Below are positions 8,075 to 16,768 of a DNA stretch of 64,000 nucleotides, in pieces. The notes beneath the pieces were generated by a model. That model ran no database searches. It saw only the letters and a program-made list of their open reading frames with translations, and was not told the DNA's origin. Within the stretch, counting starts at the first letter, position 1; the number at the start of each line of letters is the position of its first letter. This DNA is from Lutimaribacter_A marinistellae (lineage in GTDB: Bacteria > Pseudomonadota > Alphaproteobacteria > Rhodobacterales > Rhodobacteraceae), in assembly GCF_042648365.1 (NCBI RefSeq), contig NZ_JBHRXI010000004.1:186001-250000 (forward strand), in the 5' to 3' direction. The position numbers were made by a program, and so were the translations under genes.

Positions 8075-9571
8075 ATGAATTTTTCCACCATTTCCGACAA
8101 TACGCTTTTGCCTTTCGGCAACACGCAAATTCCGGTTGGGGATGACAATATCCAAGGGTTTTCCATTGCCGAGATTTTCGAAGACGGCTTTCGGTTCGGC
8201 ACCGGAACTTTCAACGGCTTTTGGGTCGGAACGAATGGAGGAGTGGCCTTCGCCCGCGACTCTGGTTACAGCTACTATAATTCTCCCTCAATTTTTCCTT
8301 GGAACGGCGATCTCGATACACAAGGTTCGCCGCTCGATAGCACCGGAGTGTTCTTTGACCTGAATGCCGAACGGGACTCGGTCGTCGTGACATGGCAGGA
8401 CGTCGGGTATTATTCGAGGAATTTCGCTAACCCGGCAACGTTCCAATTGGAACTGATCGACATCGGGGGCGGGAACGCGGAAATCGTCTTTCGATATGAG
8501 GACACGGAAAGTTCCGGCAGCATCCGGGATGCGGGCATGATCCTGCCGGGTGGGGAATCTCTCTATTTCGGTGGTAACGAAGTGATCGATGTGCCCTTTT
8601 CCGAACTTGATGAGACCCCCGGAAATACCGGGGTCGTCGGTGTCTGGCAGTTCCAGATTATCGACGGCTCCATTGCCGTGAACAGCCCGATCGAGGGCAC
8701 CGACGCCCCGGACCTGCTGACGGGTAACGGGTTTGCCGATACGATCTCCGGCGGCGCGGGCAACGACACCATAGACGGCGACAGCGGCAATGACCGTCTG
8801 ACGGGTGGCAATGGAGACGACTTCATCGACGGCGGCAGTGGATCTGACAGCTTGGCAGGCGGGGCCGGCGACGATTCGATCCAAGGCGGTTCGGGTGTCG
8901 ATACGATCAAAGGGGGGGACGGAAACGATACCATTGACGGCGGTGAACTTCCCGACTCGATCGAGGGCGGAGAGGGCGACGATCTCATCGTCGATATCGT
9001 GGGCGGCTTCTACTCGTCAGTGGGCGATACGATCAACGGGAATGACGGCAACGACACGATCTTTGGCGGAAGCGGCGAAGATGTTCTTGGCGGGCAATCC
9101 GGTGATGACATGATCCGCGGGGGCGACGGGCATGACTGGATTGGCGGCGGATCCGGCAACGACGTGCTGTCAGGCGGGTTGGGCAATGACCGTTTCTGGG
9201 GTGGCACGGGCGATGACTTCATCTATGGCGATGCTGGTCGGAACGAGGCCACGGGCGGCGCGGGCGCCGATACCTTCCTTCTGACACCCACGGGGACACT
9301 GACGATCCGCGACTTCAACGCCACGGAAGGCGACCGCGTGATCGTGAATGCCGATGACTGGGACCGTGGTGATTTCTATTTGCAGCGTGTCGTGGGCGCC
9401 GATGGCGAGTCTGATGACGACCGCGCCGTCATCCTGCACCGTTTCGATCACGAAACCAGCTATCGCACGGTCGCGGAAATCTACATTGGCGACGGGGCCG
9501 ACATGCTACAGCTCAACTTCCCGCACGATGCTGGTGAGGCGATTGCGCCGATCCTGTGGGATCTGTCCTGA
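8075..9571 (+). CDS. RTX (hemolysin-type Ca-binding repeat) protein with nidogen-like N-terminal domain
   Basis: A 498-aa protein with no classical signal peptide. Residues 1-210 form a compact region resembling NIDO/nidogen-like domains (FWVGTNGGVAF, SIFPWNGDLDT, VVVTWQDVGYY). From about residue 210 to 430 there are tandem GGxGxDxxx nonapeptides (GGAGNDTIDGDSGNDRL, GGSGNDVLSGGLGNDRF), which form calcium beta-rolls, followed by a C-terminal RTX closing region (TLTIRDFNATEGDRVIV). Such proteins leave through type I secretion, whose genes are not in this window. The frame is open from a TTG at 7955, but the ATG at 8075 is the natural start. The ribosome site is weak. Confidence 0.85.
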   Translation: MNFSTISDNTLLPFGNTQIPVGDDNIQGFSIAEIFEDGFRFGTGTFNGFWVGTNGGVAFARDSGYSYYNSPSIFPWNGDLDTQGSPLDSTGVFFDLNAERDSVVVTWQDVGYYSRNFANPATFQLELIDIGGGNAEIVFRYEDTESSGSIRDAGMILPGGESLYFGGNEVIDVPFSELDETPGNTGVVGVWQFQIIDGSIAVNSPIEGTDAPDLLTGNGFADTISGGAGNDTIDGDSGNDRLTGGNGDDFIDGGSGSDSLAGGAGDDSIQGGSGVDTIKGGDGNDTIDGGELPDSIEGGEGDDLIVDIVGGFYSSVGDTINGNDGNDTIFGGSGEDVLGGQSGDDMIRGGDGHDWIGGGSGNDVLSGGLGNDRFWGGTGDDFIYGDAGRNEATGGAGADTFLLTPTGTLTIRDFNATEGDRVIVNADDWDRGDFYLQRVVGADGESDDDRAVILHRFDHETSYRTVAEIYIGDGADMLQLNFPHDAGEAIAPILWDLS

Positions 9572-9596
9572 CCGAACGCTGCCAGCATCGACAAGA

Positions 9597-9618
9597 GCCG
9601 AGCGCAAATGCGCTCGGC
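9597..9618. terminator. Stem-loop between convergent genes, possible bidirectional terminator
   Basis: The arms GCCGAGCGCA (9597-9606) and TGCGCTCGGC (9609-9618) are perfect 10-bp complements with a minimal loop. They lie between the RTX gene stop at 9571 and the convergent gene ending at 9644. No long T-tract follows on either strand, so termination efficiency is uncertain. Confidence 0.6.
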
Positions 9619-9643
9619 CAACCGGGCGGTCCGGTGGGTGTGC

Positions 9644-10177
9644 TCAGCTGCCCATCTGCTCTTCGTTGCATTTGCGGGCAGCCTCGATCGCCTTGAAGGT
9701 CCCATCGAGATTCACTGAGAATGCATATTCCTTTTCGGGAAACACCGTCATCACGTATTGCTTGCGCACCTGTTCCACGAACTCGGGATCATCGGTCAGG
9801 AAATACCCGCCCTTGTAGCCCTCGGGCAAATGCTTGGTCTTGCGCGAGACGGTCCCGAAATAGAGCGTCTCACCGAGAAGCACCGCGATGTTCTCTTCCC
9901 CGCTTTCCAGCTCGATATCAGCCTGGGTAAAGATACCCATGTACCCAAGGCCATGATCGGCGGTCAGCCCCATCTGCACCACGTTACGCATCTTGTCCAC
10001 GGCCTCGATCAGGCAAGCCTTGCGGTCGGGATCGACATAGATCGTCCAGCCGGATTCCTCGCCCCATTTTGTGAACTGGGTGTCGGCAGAGGGCAGGACG
10101 TTGTCCGAGGCCACAGCGGAGGTAGCGAAAACAGCACCGGCAAGGGCGATCGTCTTGAACAGGGATTGCGCAGACAT
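9644..10177 (-). CDS. Small secreted protein of unknown function, homologous to the divergent neighbour
   Basis: A 177-aa protein with a clear signal peptide (MSAQSLFKTIALAGAVFATSAVAS, cleavage near residue 24). The mature part has GWTIYVDPDRKACLIEAV, GYMGIF, GGYFLTDDPEFVEQVRK and a C-terminal FKAIEAARKC. Two conserved Cys residues (in ACLIEA and ARKC) could form a disulfide. The same order of motifs occurs in the product of the divergent gene at 10338, so the two are paralogues. I do not recognise a named function. An AGGAGC ribosome site precedes the ATG. Confidence 0.75.
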   Translation of the reverse strand: MSAQSLFKTIALAGAVFATSAVASDNVLPSADTQFTKWGEESGWTIYVDPDRKACLIEAVDKMRNVVQMGLTADHGLGYMGIFTQADIELESGEENIAVLLGETLYFGTVSRKTKHLPEGYKGGYFLTDDPEFVEQVRKQYVMTVFPEKEYAFSVNLDGTFKAIEAARKCNEEQMGS

Positions 10178-10337
10178 GGAATGGCTCCTTCATCAAACAT
10201 GCTCTTGGCGTCGGAAACCTAGCGCGATTCGTGCAATCGGCGGACAGGTTTCGCGTACATGCGACCGCAAAACAGCGCTTTGGAACCGCGCGTCGTTAGG
10301 CTAGGACAGAAATGAACCTCAGATGCGGAGAAGCCTC

Positions 10338-10829
10338 ATGTTGCGTGTGTTGAAAAGCCTTTCTGTTTTGGCCATGCTGATTGGGCCACTTCCGGCACTT
10401 GCCCAGCTTGTGGACATGGGTTTCGTCAATGGCTGGAACATCATGAAGGATCCCAGCCTGGGAAACGGCTGCCTGATCCAGACCGTCTATGAAGACAAGT
10501 CGCTGGTTCGCATCGGCTATGACGGTGAGAACAACCGAGGCTATTTCACCGTCTTCAACAAGAACTGGGGACAGGTCGAGGCCGGCAAATCCTATCCGGT
10601 GAGTTTTTCGTTGGACGACCAGAAATTTGACGTCACGGCCATCGGGTTCGAACAGAACGGGGTGCCCGGCGGGACGGTGTTCTTTACCGACCGCGCTTTT
10701 GTGGACAGCATCGCACAGGCCCGGAACATGGTCGTGCGAAATCCGCAGGGCGCACAGGTCATGGCCATCGACCTGTCCGGTTCGGCCAAGGCGCTGGACT
10801 ATGCCCGCCGCTGCCAGGCCGGAAACTGA
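10338..10829 (+). CDS. Small secreted protein of unknown function, paralogue of the divergent gene at 10177
   Basis: A 163-aa protein with signal peptide MLRVLKSLSVLAMLIGPLPALAQ. The mature part carries GWNIMKDPSLGNGCLIQTV, RGYFTVF, GTVFFTDRAFVDSIAQARN and ends AKALDYARRC. It matches the partner gene motif by motif, including both Cys residues. An ATG at 10323 adds five residues, but GCGGAGAAG before 10338 makes the second ATG the better start. Function is unknown. The genes share a 160-bp divergent promoter region. Confidence 0.75.
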   Translation: MLRVLKSLSVLAMLIGPLPALAQLVDMGFVNGWNIMKDPSLGNGCLIQTVYEDKSLVRIGYDGENNRGYFTVFNKNWGQVEAGKSYPVSFSLDDQKFDVTAIGFEQNGVPGGTVFFTDRAFVDSIAQARNMVVRNPQGAQVMAIDLSGSAKALDYARRCQAGN

Positions 10830-10839
10830 TCGGCCCGGA

Positions 10840-12330
10840 TCATGTAGCGAATGTAATGGTTGCCTCGACCGCACGTTTCCACGCTGCGTATTTCTCGTTG
10901 CGCCGGGCATCGTCCATCGCGGGGTCGAAACGGGCGTCGGTCTGCCAGGTCGCTGCAAAGTCGCCCATGCCCGGAAGAACACCCGCCTGCTGACCTGCAA
11001 GCCAGGCCGCACCCATCGCCGTTGTTTCCAAAACGCGGGGGCGCTCAACGGGGGCGCCGATGATGTCCGACAGGAACTGCATCGTCCAGTCAGACGCGCT
11101 CATCCCGCCATCAACGCGCAAGGCGGTCGTGCCATCGCCTGACCAGTCGGCAGCCATGGCCTCGAGCAGGTCTCGCGTCTGGTAGCCGACGCTTTCAAGT
11201 GCGGCGCGCGCGAATTCGGCAGGTCCGGAATTGCGGGTCAGGCCGAACACGGCACCGCGGCATTCCGGCCTCCAGTAGGGCGCGCCAAGGCCAGTGAAGG
11301 CGGGTACGATCACCACACCCTGCCCGGTATCGGCCTTTTCGGCCAGCGGCTGGGTTTCGCCGGCTTCGCGGATAATCTTGAGCCCGTCGCGAAGCCATTG
11401 AACCACGGCCCCGGCGATGAAGATCGACCCTTCGAGAGCGTATGTGGGCTTTCCGTCCAGTTGATATGCGATGGTCGTCAACAGCCTGTGGCACGACCGG
11501 ACCGGCGTGTCGCCCGTGTTGAGCAAAGCGAAACAGCCTGTTCCGTAGGTCGATTTCATCATCCCGGGCTTGAAACAAGCCTGCCCGACCGTCGCCGCCT
11601 GCTGGTCGCCGGCGATCCCCCGAATGGGAATTGGCCGGCCAAACAGATCGGGGCGTGTTTCACCGAAATCGGCTGCGCAGTCGCGAACCTCGGGCAACAT
11701 AGACATGGGAATGTCCAGCCGGTCGCAGATCGTTTTCGACCAGCGCCCCTTATGAATGTCATACAGCATGGTCCGGGCGGCGTTCGTCGCGTCGGTCACA
11801 TGAACCTGTCGCCCGGTGAGGTTCCAGACCAGCCACGTATCAACGGTACCGAATGCCAATTCCCCCGCCTCGGCCCGCGTCCGGACGCCATCGACATTGT
11901 CAAGGATCCAGGCCAGCTTGGTCGCCGAGAAATAAGGATCGACGAGCAGGCCGGTCCGATCCGTCACAGCCTTGTCAAAGCCCTCTTCCCGCAACGCGCG
12001 GCACATTTGCGCACTGCGCCGGTCCTGCCACACGATCGCATTGTGAACCGGTTTCCCGGTTGAGCGATCCCAGACAAGGGTCGTCTCGCGCTGGTTGGTC
12101 ATACCGATTGCAGCAATATCGTGTGTATCGAGGCCCGCCTTTTCTATAGCAGAGCGGCAAGTGGCTGCCGTCGTCGCCCACAGATCGGCAGGGTCGTGTT
12201 CGACCCAACCGCTCTGCGGATAATGCTGCGCGAATTCCTCTTGCGAGGAGGACACGACCGAGAGCTTTTCGTCGAAAAGGATGGCACGGGTCGAGGTCGT
12301 GCCCTGATCGATTGCAAGAATATGAGTCAT
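10840..12330 (-). CDS. glpK: Glycerol kinase
   Basis: A 496-aa FGGY-family kinase of typical length. It has the ATPase phosphate-1 loop LAIDQGTTSTRAI at the N-terminus, YFSATKLAWILDN and WLVWNLTG in the glycerol-binding region, GDQQAATVGQACF, and the adenosine motif LRVDGGMSASDWTMQF. It phosphorylates glycerol to glycerol-3-phosphate. It lies 58 bp downstream of glpD on the same strand, so glpD-glpK is likely one operon with glpR divergent. An ATG three codons upstream (12339) is an equally possible start. Confidence 0.96.
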   Translation of the reverse strand: MTHILAIDQGTTSTRAILFDEKLSVVSSSQEEFAQHYPQSGWVEHDPADLWATTAATCRSAIEKAGLDTHDIAAIGMTNQRETTLVWDRSTGKPVHNAIVWQDRRSAQMCRALREEGFDKAVTDRTGLLVDPYFSATKLAWILDNVDGVRTRAEAGELAFGTVDTWLVWNLTGRQVHVTDATNAARTMLYDIHKGRWSKTICDRLDIPMSMLPEVRDCAADFGETRPDLFGRPIPIRGIAGDQQAATVGQACFKPGMMKSTYGTGCFALLNTGDTPVRSCHRLLTTIAYQLDGKPTYALEGSIFIAGAVVQWLRDGLKIIREAGETQPLAEKADTGQGVVIVPAFTGLGAPYWRPECRGAVFGLTRNSGPAEFARAALESVGYQTRDLLEAMAADWSGDGTTALRVDGGMSASDWTMQFLSDIIGAPVERPRVLETTAMGAAWLAGQQAGVLPGMGDFAATWQTDARFDPAMDDARRNEKYAAWKRAVEATITFAT

Positions 12331-12388
12331 GGCCGCCATATCGCCCCAGGCAGGACCCGCGCGTCAATGGATGGTTGGCAATGCGATC

Positions 12389-13984
12389 TCATTCCGCCGC
12401 TGCCGGGGTTGCGCCGCGACGGGCCGCCATCCAATCCTCCAGCGCCGATATCTGCGCATCGCTCATACGCAGACCAAGCTTGCTGCGGCGCCAGACAACG
12501 TCTTGCGCAGTGTGTGCGAATTCGTGCTTCATCAACCAGGTCACCTCGACCTCTGTCAGATCGGCACCGAAATCGCGACCAAGGTCTTCGCGGCAAGAGG
12601 CCCCGGCGATAAGCCGGGTCGCATCCGTCCCATAGGCCCGAACAAGGCGCCGAGCCCAACGTTCGGACAGGAACGGGTGTGCATTGCGCAAGTCCCGGAT
12701 CAATGTCGCCACATCACCCACGGGGAAATCGCCACCCGGAAGCGGCACGCCAGCCGTCCAGGGACCGGAAGGGGGCGACAAATGCTCGGACACCTTTGCA
12801 AGTGCGCTTTCGGCAAGGCGGCGATACGTCGTGATCTTGCCGCCGAATACGTTGAGCAGCGGCGCGCCGTCAGCGTCCACCTTGAGCGTGTAATCACGTG
12901 TCGCGGCTGTCGCGCTGCTTGCCCCGTCGTCATAAAGCGGGCGCACACCGGAGTAGGACCAGACGACATCCTGCTCCTTCAGTGTTTTTTCGAAATACTG
13001 GTTTGCGAAATCCAGCAGATACTCGCGTTCCTCGGGGGTGCATTCAGGCTTCGCCGACGGATCGTGGTGTTCGGCATCCGTGGTGCCGATCAATGTGAAA
13101 TCGGTTTCGTAGGGGATGGCGAAGATGATCCGGCCATCCGTACCCTGAAAGAAATAGCATTTGTTATGATCGTAGAGCTTGCGCGTGACGATGTGGGAGC
13201 CGCGAACAAGACGGACACCTTCCGCGCTGTTGACGCGAAGTTTGGACCGGATGATGTCCGCGACCCATGGCCCGCCTGCATTGATCAGCATCCGGGCGAA
13301 ATAGGTCACTCGTGCGCCTGTTCGGGTGTCTTCTGTTTCTACACGCCAGAGACCATTATCGCGCTCTGCGGACAGGACCCTGGTCCGGGTCATGATCCTT
13401 GCGCCGCGCGCCTCGGCATCGCGCGCATTCAACACGACGAGGCGAGAGTCTTCGACCCAGCAATCCGAGTATTCGAACGCATGTTCGAACCTGTCCTGCA
13501 ACGGGGCGCCTTCGGCCGTGCCCGACAGGGGCAGGCTGCGGGTTGGAGGCAGGATCTTGCGGCCGCCGAGATTGTCATAAAGGAACAGGCCAAGCCGGAT
13601 GAGCCATGCGGGGCGTCGCCCTTTCATCCATGGCATGACGACGTTCAGCAGCCTCGATGTGGGGGTGTCGGACTCGAACCGCATATCCTTGTGATAAGGA
13701 AGCACGAAGCGCATCGGCCAGCTGATATGCGGCATGGCGCCAAGCAGGATTTCGCGCTCCACCAGAGCTTCGCGAACAAGCCGGAACTCGAAATACTCGA
13801 GATACCGCAAGCCGCCGTGAAACAGCTTTGTCGAGGCGGACGACGTCGCCGACGCAAGATCGTTCATCTCTGCCAGCGCAACCGAAAGGCCGCGACCGAC
13901 CGCATCGCGGGCGATGCCGCATCCGTTGATGCCGCCCCCGATGATGAAAAGGTCAAAAGGCTCTGCCGCGCCGCGGGTCGTCAT
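12389..13984 (-). CDS. glpD: Aerobic glycerol-3-phosphate dehydrogenase
   Basis: A 531-aa flavoprotein that oxidises glycerol-3-phosphate to dihydroxyacetone phosphate and passes electrons to quinone. The FAD-binding motif DLFIIGGGINGCGIARDA is at the start, followed by ATSSASTKLFHGGLRYLEYF and the FAD_Gly3P_dh signature. LINAGGPWVADI and FGGKITTYRRLAE are classic GlpD. The chosen ATG (13984) lies just before the 10-N scaffold gap. The first 28 codons occur again beyond the gap with an ATG at 14099, because the flanking sequence is duplicated in the assembly. Confidence 0.95.
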   Translation of the reverse strand: MTTRGAAEPFDLFIIGGGINGCGIARDAVGRGLSVALAEMNDLASATSSASTKLFHGGLRYLEYFEFRLVREALVEREILLGAMPHISWPMRFVLPYHKDMRFESDTPTSRLLNVVMPWMKGRRPAWLIRLGLFLYDNLGGRKILPPTRSLPLSGTAEGAPLQDRFEHAFEYSDCWVEDSRLVVLNARDAEARGARIMTRTRVLSAERDNGLWRVETEDTRTGARVTYFARMLINAGGPWVADIIRSKLRVNSAEGVRLVRGSHIVTRKLYDHNKCYFFQGTDGRIIFAIPYETDFTLIGTTDAEHHDPSAKPECTPEEREYLLDFANQYFEKTLKEQDVVWSYSGVRPLYDDGASSATAATRDYTLKVDADGAPLLNVFGGKITTYRRLAESALAKVSEHLSPPSGPWTAGVPLPGGDFPVGDVATLIRDLRNAHPFLSERWARRLVRAYGTDATRLIAGASCREDLGRDFGADLTEVEVTWLMKHEFAHTAQDVVWRRSKLGLRMSDAQISALEDWMAARRGATPAAAE

Positions 13985-14118
13985 GCGAGCTCTCCCTGTG
14001 CCGNNNNNNNNNNGCCGCATCGCGGGCGATGCCGCATCCGTTGATGCCGCCCCCGATGATGAAAAGGTCAAAAGGCTCTGCCGCGCCGCGGGTCGTCATG
14101 CGAGCTCTCCCTGTGCCG
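13900..14118. repeat. 104-bp exact direct duplication flanking the scaffold gap (assembly artefact)
   Basis: Bases 13900-14003 are repeated exactly at 14015-14118, separated by the Ns and one extra base. The repeat holds the 5' end of glpD and its ribosome-site region. Only the right copy continues into the intergenic region towards glpR. This is what two contigs ending in the same sequence and joined without overlap merging would give. A true tandem duplication cannot be excluded from the sequence alone. Confidence 0.85.
14004..14013. other. Scaffold gap of 10 N
   Basis: Ten consecutive undetermined bases lie immediately upstream of the glpD start. A run of exactly ten suggests a placeholder for a gap of unknown size. 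Confidence 0.99.
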
Positions 14119-14147
14119 TCGAAGCGGATATGGAGTGAATTCGCGCA

Positions 14148-14179
14148 TTTCGCAAGAAACGATTTTCGCTTTGTTTCGC
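14148..14179. promoter_or_regulatory. Putative GlpR operator: three TTTCGC direct repeats
   Basis: TTTCGC occurs at 14148-14153, 14164-14169 and 14174-14179, with an opposing GAAAC at 14156-14160, in the glpD/glpR divergent intergenic region. DeoR-family repressors commonly bind repeated TTTCG/TTCGTT half-sites, so this is the natural GlpR control site for both directions. The assignment is inferred from position and repeat pattern. Confidence 0.5.
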
Positions 14180-14270
14180 TTTCAGCTCTGATTCTAGAAT
14201 GAATGCGCGTTTATGTTCTTTTCCTGCACCTAAACGCGCGGTATTGTCGTGGCCGCAGTCCCGAACCCAA

Positions 14271-15050
14271 ATGGCCATGTCGAACAGCTTCCGTCACCCC
14301 GAGATCCTTGAAATCGCCCGGCGAGAGGGCAAGGTAACCGTCGATGACCTCGCCGAACGCTTTGGCGTGACGCTTCAGACCATACGGCGCGACCTGACCG
14401 ATCTGGCCGAAAACGGGCGGTTGCAGCGTGTCCACGGCGGGGCGGTTCTGCCATCGGGCACCACCAATATCGGCTACGAAGATCGCCGCGCGCTCAACAC
14501 CGACGCAAAGGGGCGCATCGCCCGAACCTGTGCCGCGCGCATTCCGGGCAACGCATCGGTGTTTCTGAACATCGGAACCAGCACCGAGGCCGTCGCAAGG
14601 GAGTTGCTGCACCACCAAGACCTTATGGTGGTGACCAACAACATGAATGTCGCCAACATACTTGTGGCAAATCGCGATTGCGAAATCGTCGTCACCGGTG
14701 GCCATCTCCGACGTTCTGATGGCGGGCTTGTCGGCAACCTCGCGGCTGAGACGATCAGGCAGTTCAAGTTCGATTTCGCCGTGATCGGCTGCTCTGCCCT
14801 TGATGAAGACGGCGACTTGCTGGACTTCGACATTCAGGAAGTGGGCGTCAGCCAGACCATTCTGCGCCAGTCCCGCACAACCTTTCTTGTCGCCGATCAC
14901 TCGAAATTCGGCCGCAAGGCACCGGCCCGCATTGCGTCGCTTGCCAGTCTGGACGTGTTCTTTACCGATGCGCCTTTGTCCAACGATCTGACCGATGCCT
15001 GTGCCGAATGGGGTACCGAGATCGTCGTGGCGGACACCCAAGATTCGTGA
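14271..15050 (+). CDS. glpR: DeoR-family transcriptional regulator, glycerol-3-phosphate repressor GlpR
   Basis: A 259-aa protein. The N-terminal DeoR winged helix-turn-helix (HPEILEIARREGKVTVDDLA ... LQTIRRDLTDLAENG) includes the VHGGAV signature. It is followed by the DeoRC sugar-phosphate sensor domain (IFLNIGTSTEAVARELL-like, VVTGGHLRRSDGGLVG, FLVADHSKFGRKAP). It is divergent from glpD-glpK, which supports glycerol-3-phosphate as inducer. The frame is open from 14199, but ATG 14271 or 14277 matches family starts. No strong ribosome site is visible. Confidence 0.88.
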   Translation: MAMSNSFRHPEILEIARREGKVTVDDLAERFGVTLQTIRRDLTDLAENGRLQRVHGGAVLPSGTTNIGYEDRRALNTDAKGRIARTCAARIPGNASVFLNIGTSTEAVARELLHHQDLMVVTNNMNVANILVANRDCEIVVTGGHLRRSDGGLVGNLAAETIRQFKFDFAVIGCSALDEDGDLLDFDIQEVGVSQTILRQSRTTFLVADHSKFGRKAPARIASLASLDVFFTDAPLSNDLTDACAEWGTEIVVADTQDS

Positions 15051-15120
15051 CGGCATGACGCGGATCCCGGCGACAAGGCTCATTGCCCTGTCGACGGCGC
15101 TTGGCGGGATGCGCCGCTTG

Positions 15121-15501
15121 TCAGCTCGCCCGGCTGATATGCGTGGCGGTCTTGTTGGTGATGCGCCAGCGTTTATCCACCCGAAGCAGGGTGTGAATAT
15201 CCATGTAGGATGCGTCGGGCCGTGTCTTGTTGTCGAACCGCAAAAGGACGGTGGCAATGTCACCGGATCGCTGCAACGAGATGATCTCCCCCTCGATCTG
15301 CCAGCCCGTGGCTGCCCATTTGTCGAATTGCTCGGTCAGTTGGCTCTTGTGCTCCTGACCTTCGGCGTCCGTGAAAAAGATCCAGGCGTCGGGATCGAAC
15401 GCCTCGTGAAACTTGTCCGGCGCGCCCCGCCATCCTTCGATGTAGAGCTGGATCACGTTGCGGATGGCGATTTCATCCGGCGCGTTGTTCGAAGCGGTCA
15501 T
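15121..15501 (-). CDS. NTF2-like / putative lumazine-binding (SnoaL-type fold) protein
   Basis: A 126-aa protein with the cone-shaped NTF2 fold pattern: an N-terminal helix EIAIRNVIQLYIEGWRGAP, then DAWIFFTDAEGQEH and strands including IATVLLRFDN, YMDIHTLLRVDKRWRITNK. The Y-x-E/x-G-W and closing 'xxLLRVDxRWRIxNK' pattern is common to the putative lumazine-binding family. No catalytic residue can be assigned. It ends 70 bp after glpR on the opposite strand. Confidence 0.7.
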   Translation of the reverse strand: MTASNNAPDEIAIRNVIQLYIEGWRGAPDKFHEAFDPDAWIFFTDAEGQEHKSQLTEQFDKWAATGWQIEGEIISLQRSGDIATVLLRFDNKTRPDASYMDIHTLLRVDKRWRITNKTATHISRAS

Positions 15502-15609
15502 GTCGTGGCCCTTGCTTGATTCACAGGTTCGAACTTAGTGCCTGGCGGAGGGGTGTTAACCCCGCAGACGCCGTGGGTGCCTGCCAAATCGGGCAGGCAT
15601 GGCCCTGCG

Positions 15610-16650
15610 TCATCCCAGGACAGTCGACTGCACGCTCGAGGAAAACCGGTTCCTATAGTCTCGGGGACCAATTCCTAGTCGTCGGTCGAACACCTGATAC
15701 AGCCCCTCGGACGAAGCATAGCCGCATTCTGCCGCGATGCATGAGACGGGTTTGTCTGTCTCCTCGAGGAGTCGGCGCGCGTGGTCCAGCCGGCATTGTT
15801 CGATGAATTGCCCCGGGGGAAGGCCAAACTGCTTGGGAAACATCCTGTTGAAGCTGCGCAAACTGTAACCGAAGCGTCGTGCAAGGGATTCGAGCCGAAG
15901 ATCGCCGTCGAGGTTTTCGCGGATATGCACTTCGATGGGGTGGAGGTGCGCAGTCTCCGGCCCGGGGTTGCCGAGTGCGTTGAATTGGGATTGATCGCCG
16001 GGACGCTTGAAAAAAACGACCATCGCCTGTGCAACCCTGCGGGCCAGTTCCGGGCCAAGATCCTCTTCCACCAGCGCCAGGGCGAGGTCCATGCCCGCCG
16101 TCACGCCAGCAGAGGTGTAAACGTGACCGTCCTTTGTGAAGATCTCGTTGTCTGTCAGGCGCACGTTCGGATAGCGACTGCGGAAATCCTCGGAGGCGGC
16201 CCAATGCGTTGTGGCCTGACGACCATCCAGCACACCCGCCTCTGCCAGGATGAAAGCACCGGTGCAAATGCTGACGATACGGCGCACGCGGGTCGACATC
16301 TGCGCGATCCACGAGATGAAGTCCGTGTCATTGAGGCATTCGTCGCGATCATCCGCGGCCTGGAGGATCAGCGTGTCGACGGTATCGCCGAGTTCCGCGT
16401 AGCTGGTTGTCGTGGAAATCGACAAACCCTCGCATGCATATATCTGCCCGGTTCCACGAGATACGATTTCGACGCTGTAAGCTTGGGCATAGCCGGATTC
16501 CCTCAAGAAGAACCGAACCTCTGCGAACACCTGAAGCAGACCGATGTATTCCAACGAGTCCGAAGCGGCATTCGTCACGATGACAATGCGCTTGGGCGAT
16601 CTGACCCTTTGAGACAGATGTCGCAGCTTGGGAACTGAGTAGGTTGGCAT
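15610..16650 (-). CDS. GlxA-family transcriptional regulator (DJ-1/PfpI domain plus AraC helix-turn-helix)
   Basis: A 346-aa protein. Residues 20-190 form a class-I glutamine-amidotransferase-like DJ-1/PfpI domain (nucleophile-elbow-like SICTGAFILAEAGVLDG and RQATTHWA). The C-terminal 100 residues are an AraC/XylS DNA-binding domain (SLARRFGYSLRSFNRMFPKQ; CIAAECGYASSEGLYQVFDR). Members of this group control carnitine, choline or amino-acid catabolism through small-molecule sensing. It is divergent from the PEP-mutase family gene at 16769, which is its likely target. Confidence 0.85.
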   Translation of the reverse strand: MPTYSVPKLRHLSQRVRSPKRIVIVTNAASDSLEYIGLLQVFAEVRFFLRESGYAQAYSVEIVSRGTGQIYACEGLSISTTTSYAELGDTVDTLILQAADDRDECLNDTDFISWIAQMSTRVRRIVSICTGAFILAEAGVLDGRQATTHWAASEDFRSRYPNVRLTDNEIFTKDGHVYTSAGVTAGMDLALALVEEDLGPELARRVAQAMVVFFKRPGDQSQFNALGNPGPETAHLHPIEVHIRENLDGDLRLESLARRFGYSLRSFNRMFPKQFGLPPGQFIEQCRLDHARRLLEETDKPVSCIAAECGYASSEGLYQVFDRRLGIGPRDYRNRFSSSVQSTVLG

Positions 16651-16768
16651 CCCTTGTGTCGCCTCGTCCGGATTGCAAACTATCTGGCATGATCCTTAAT
16701 TTATTTGTCATTGCGCCACAATCGGGGATCCCCAGATTCAAACCAAGCTTGAACAAAGGAGATACCCG

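Noticed and set aside
8750..9240. Tandem GGC/GAC-rich repeats that might suggest a CRISPR or satellite
   Set aside because: The periodicity of 27 nt codes for RTX nonapeptides in frame. No spacers.
12329..14044. Long plus-strand frame (571 codons) across glpK/glpD and the N gap
   Set aside because: It is antisense to clear glpD and glpK genes and reads through the Ns. The product has no family features.
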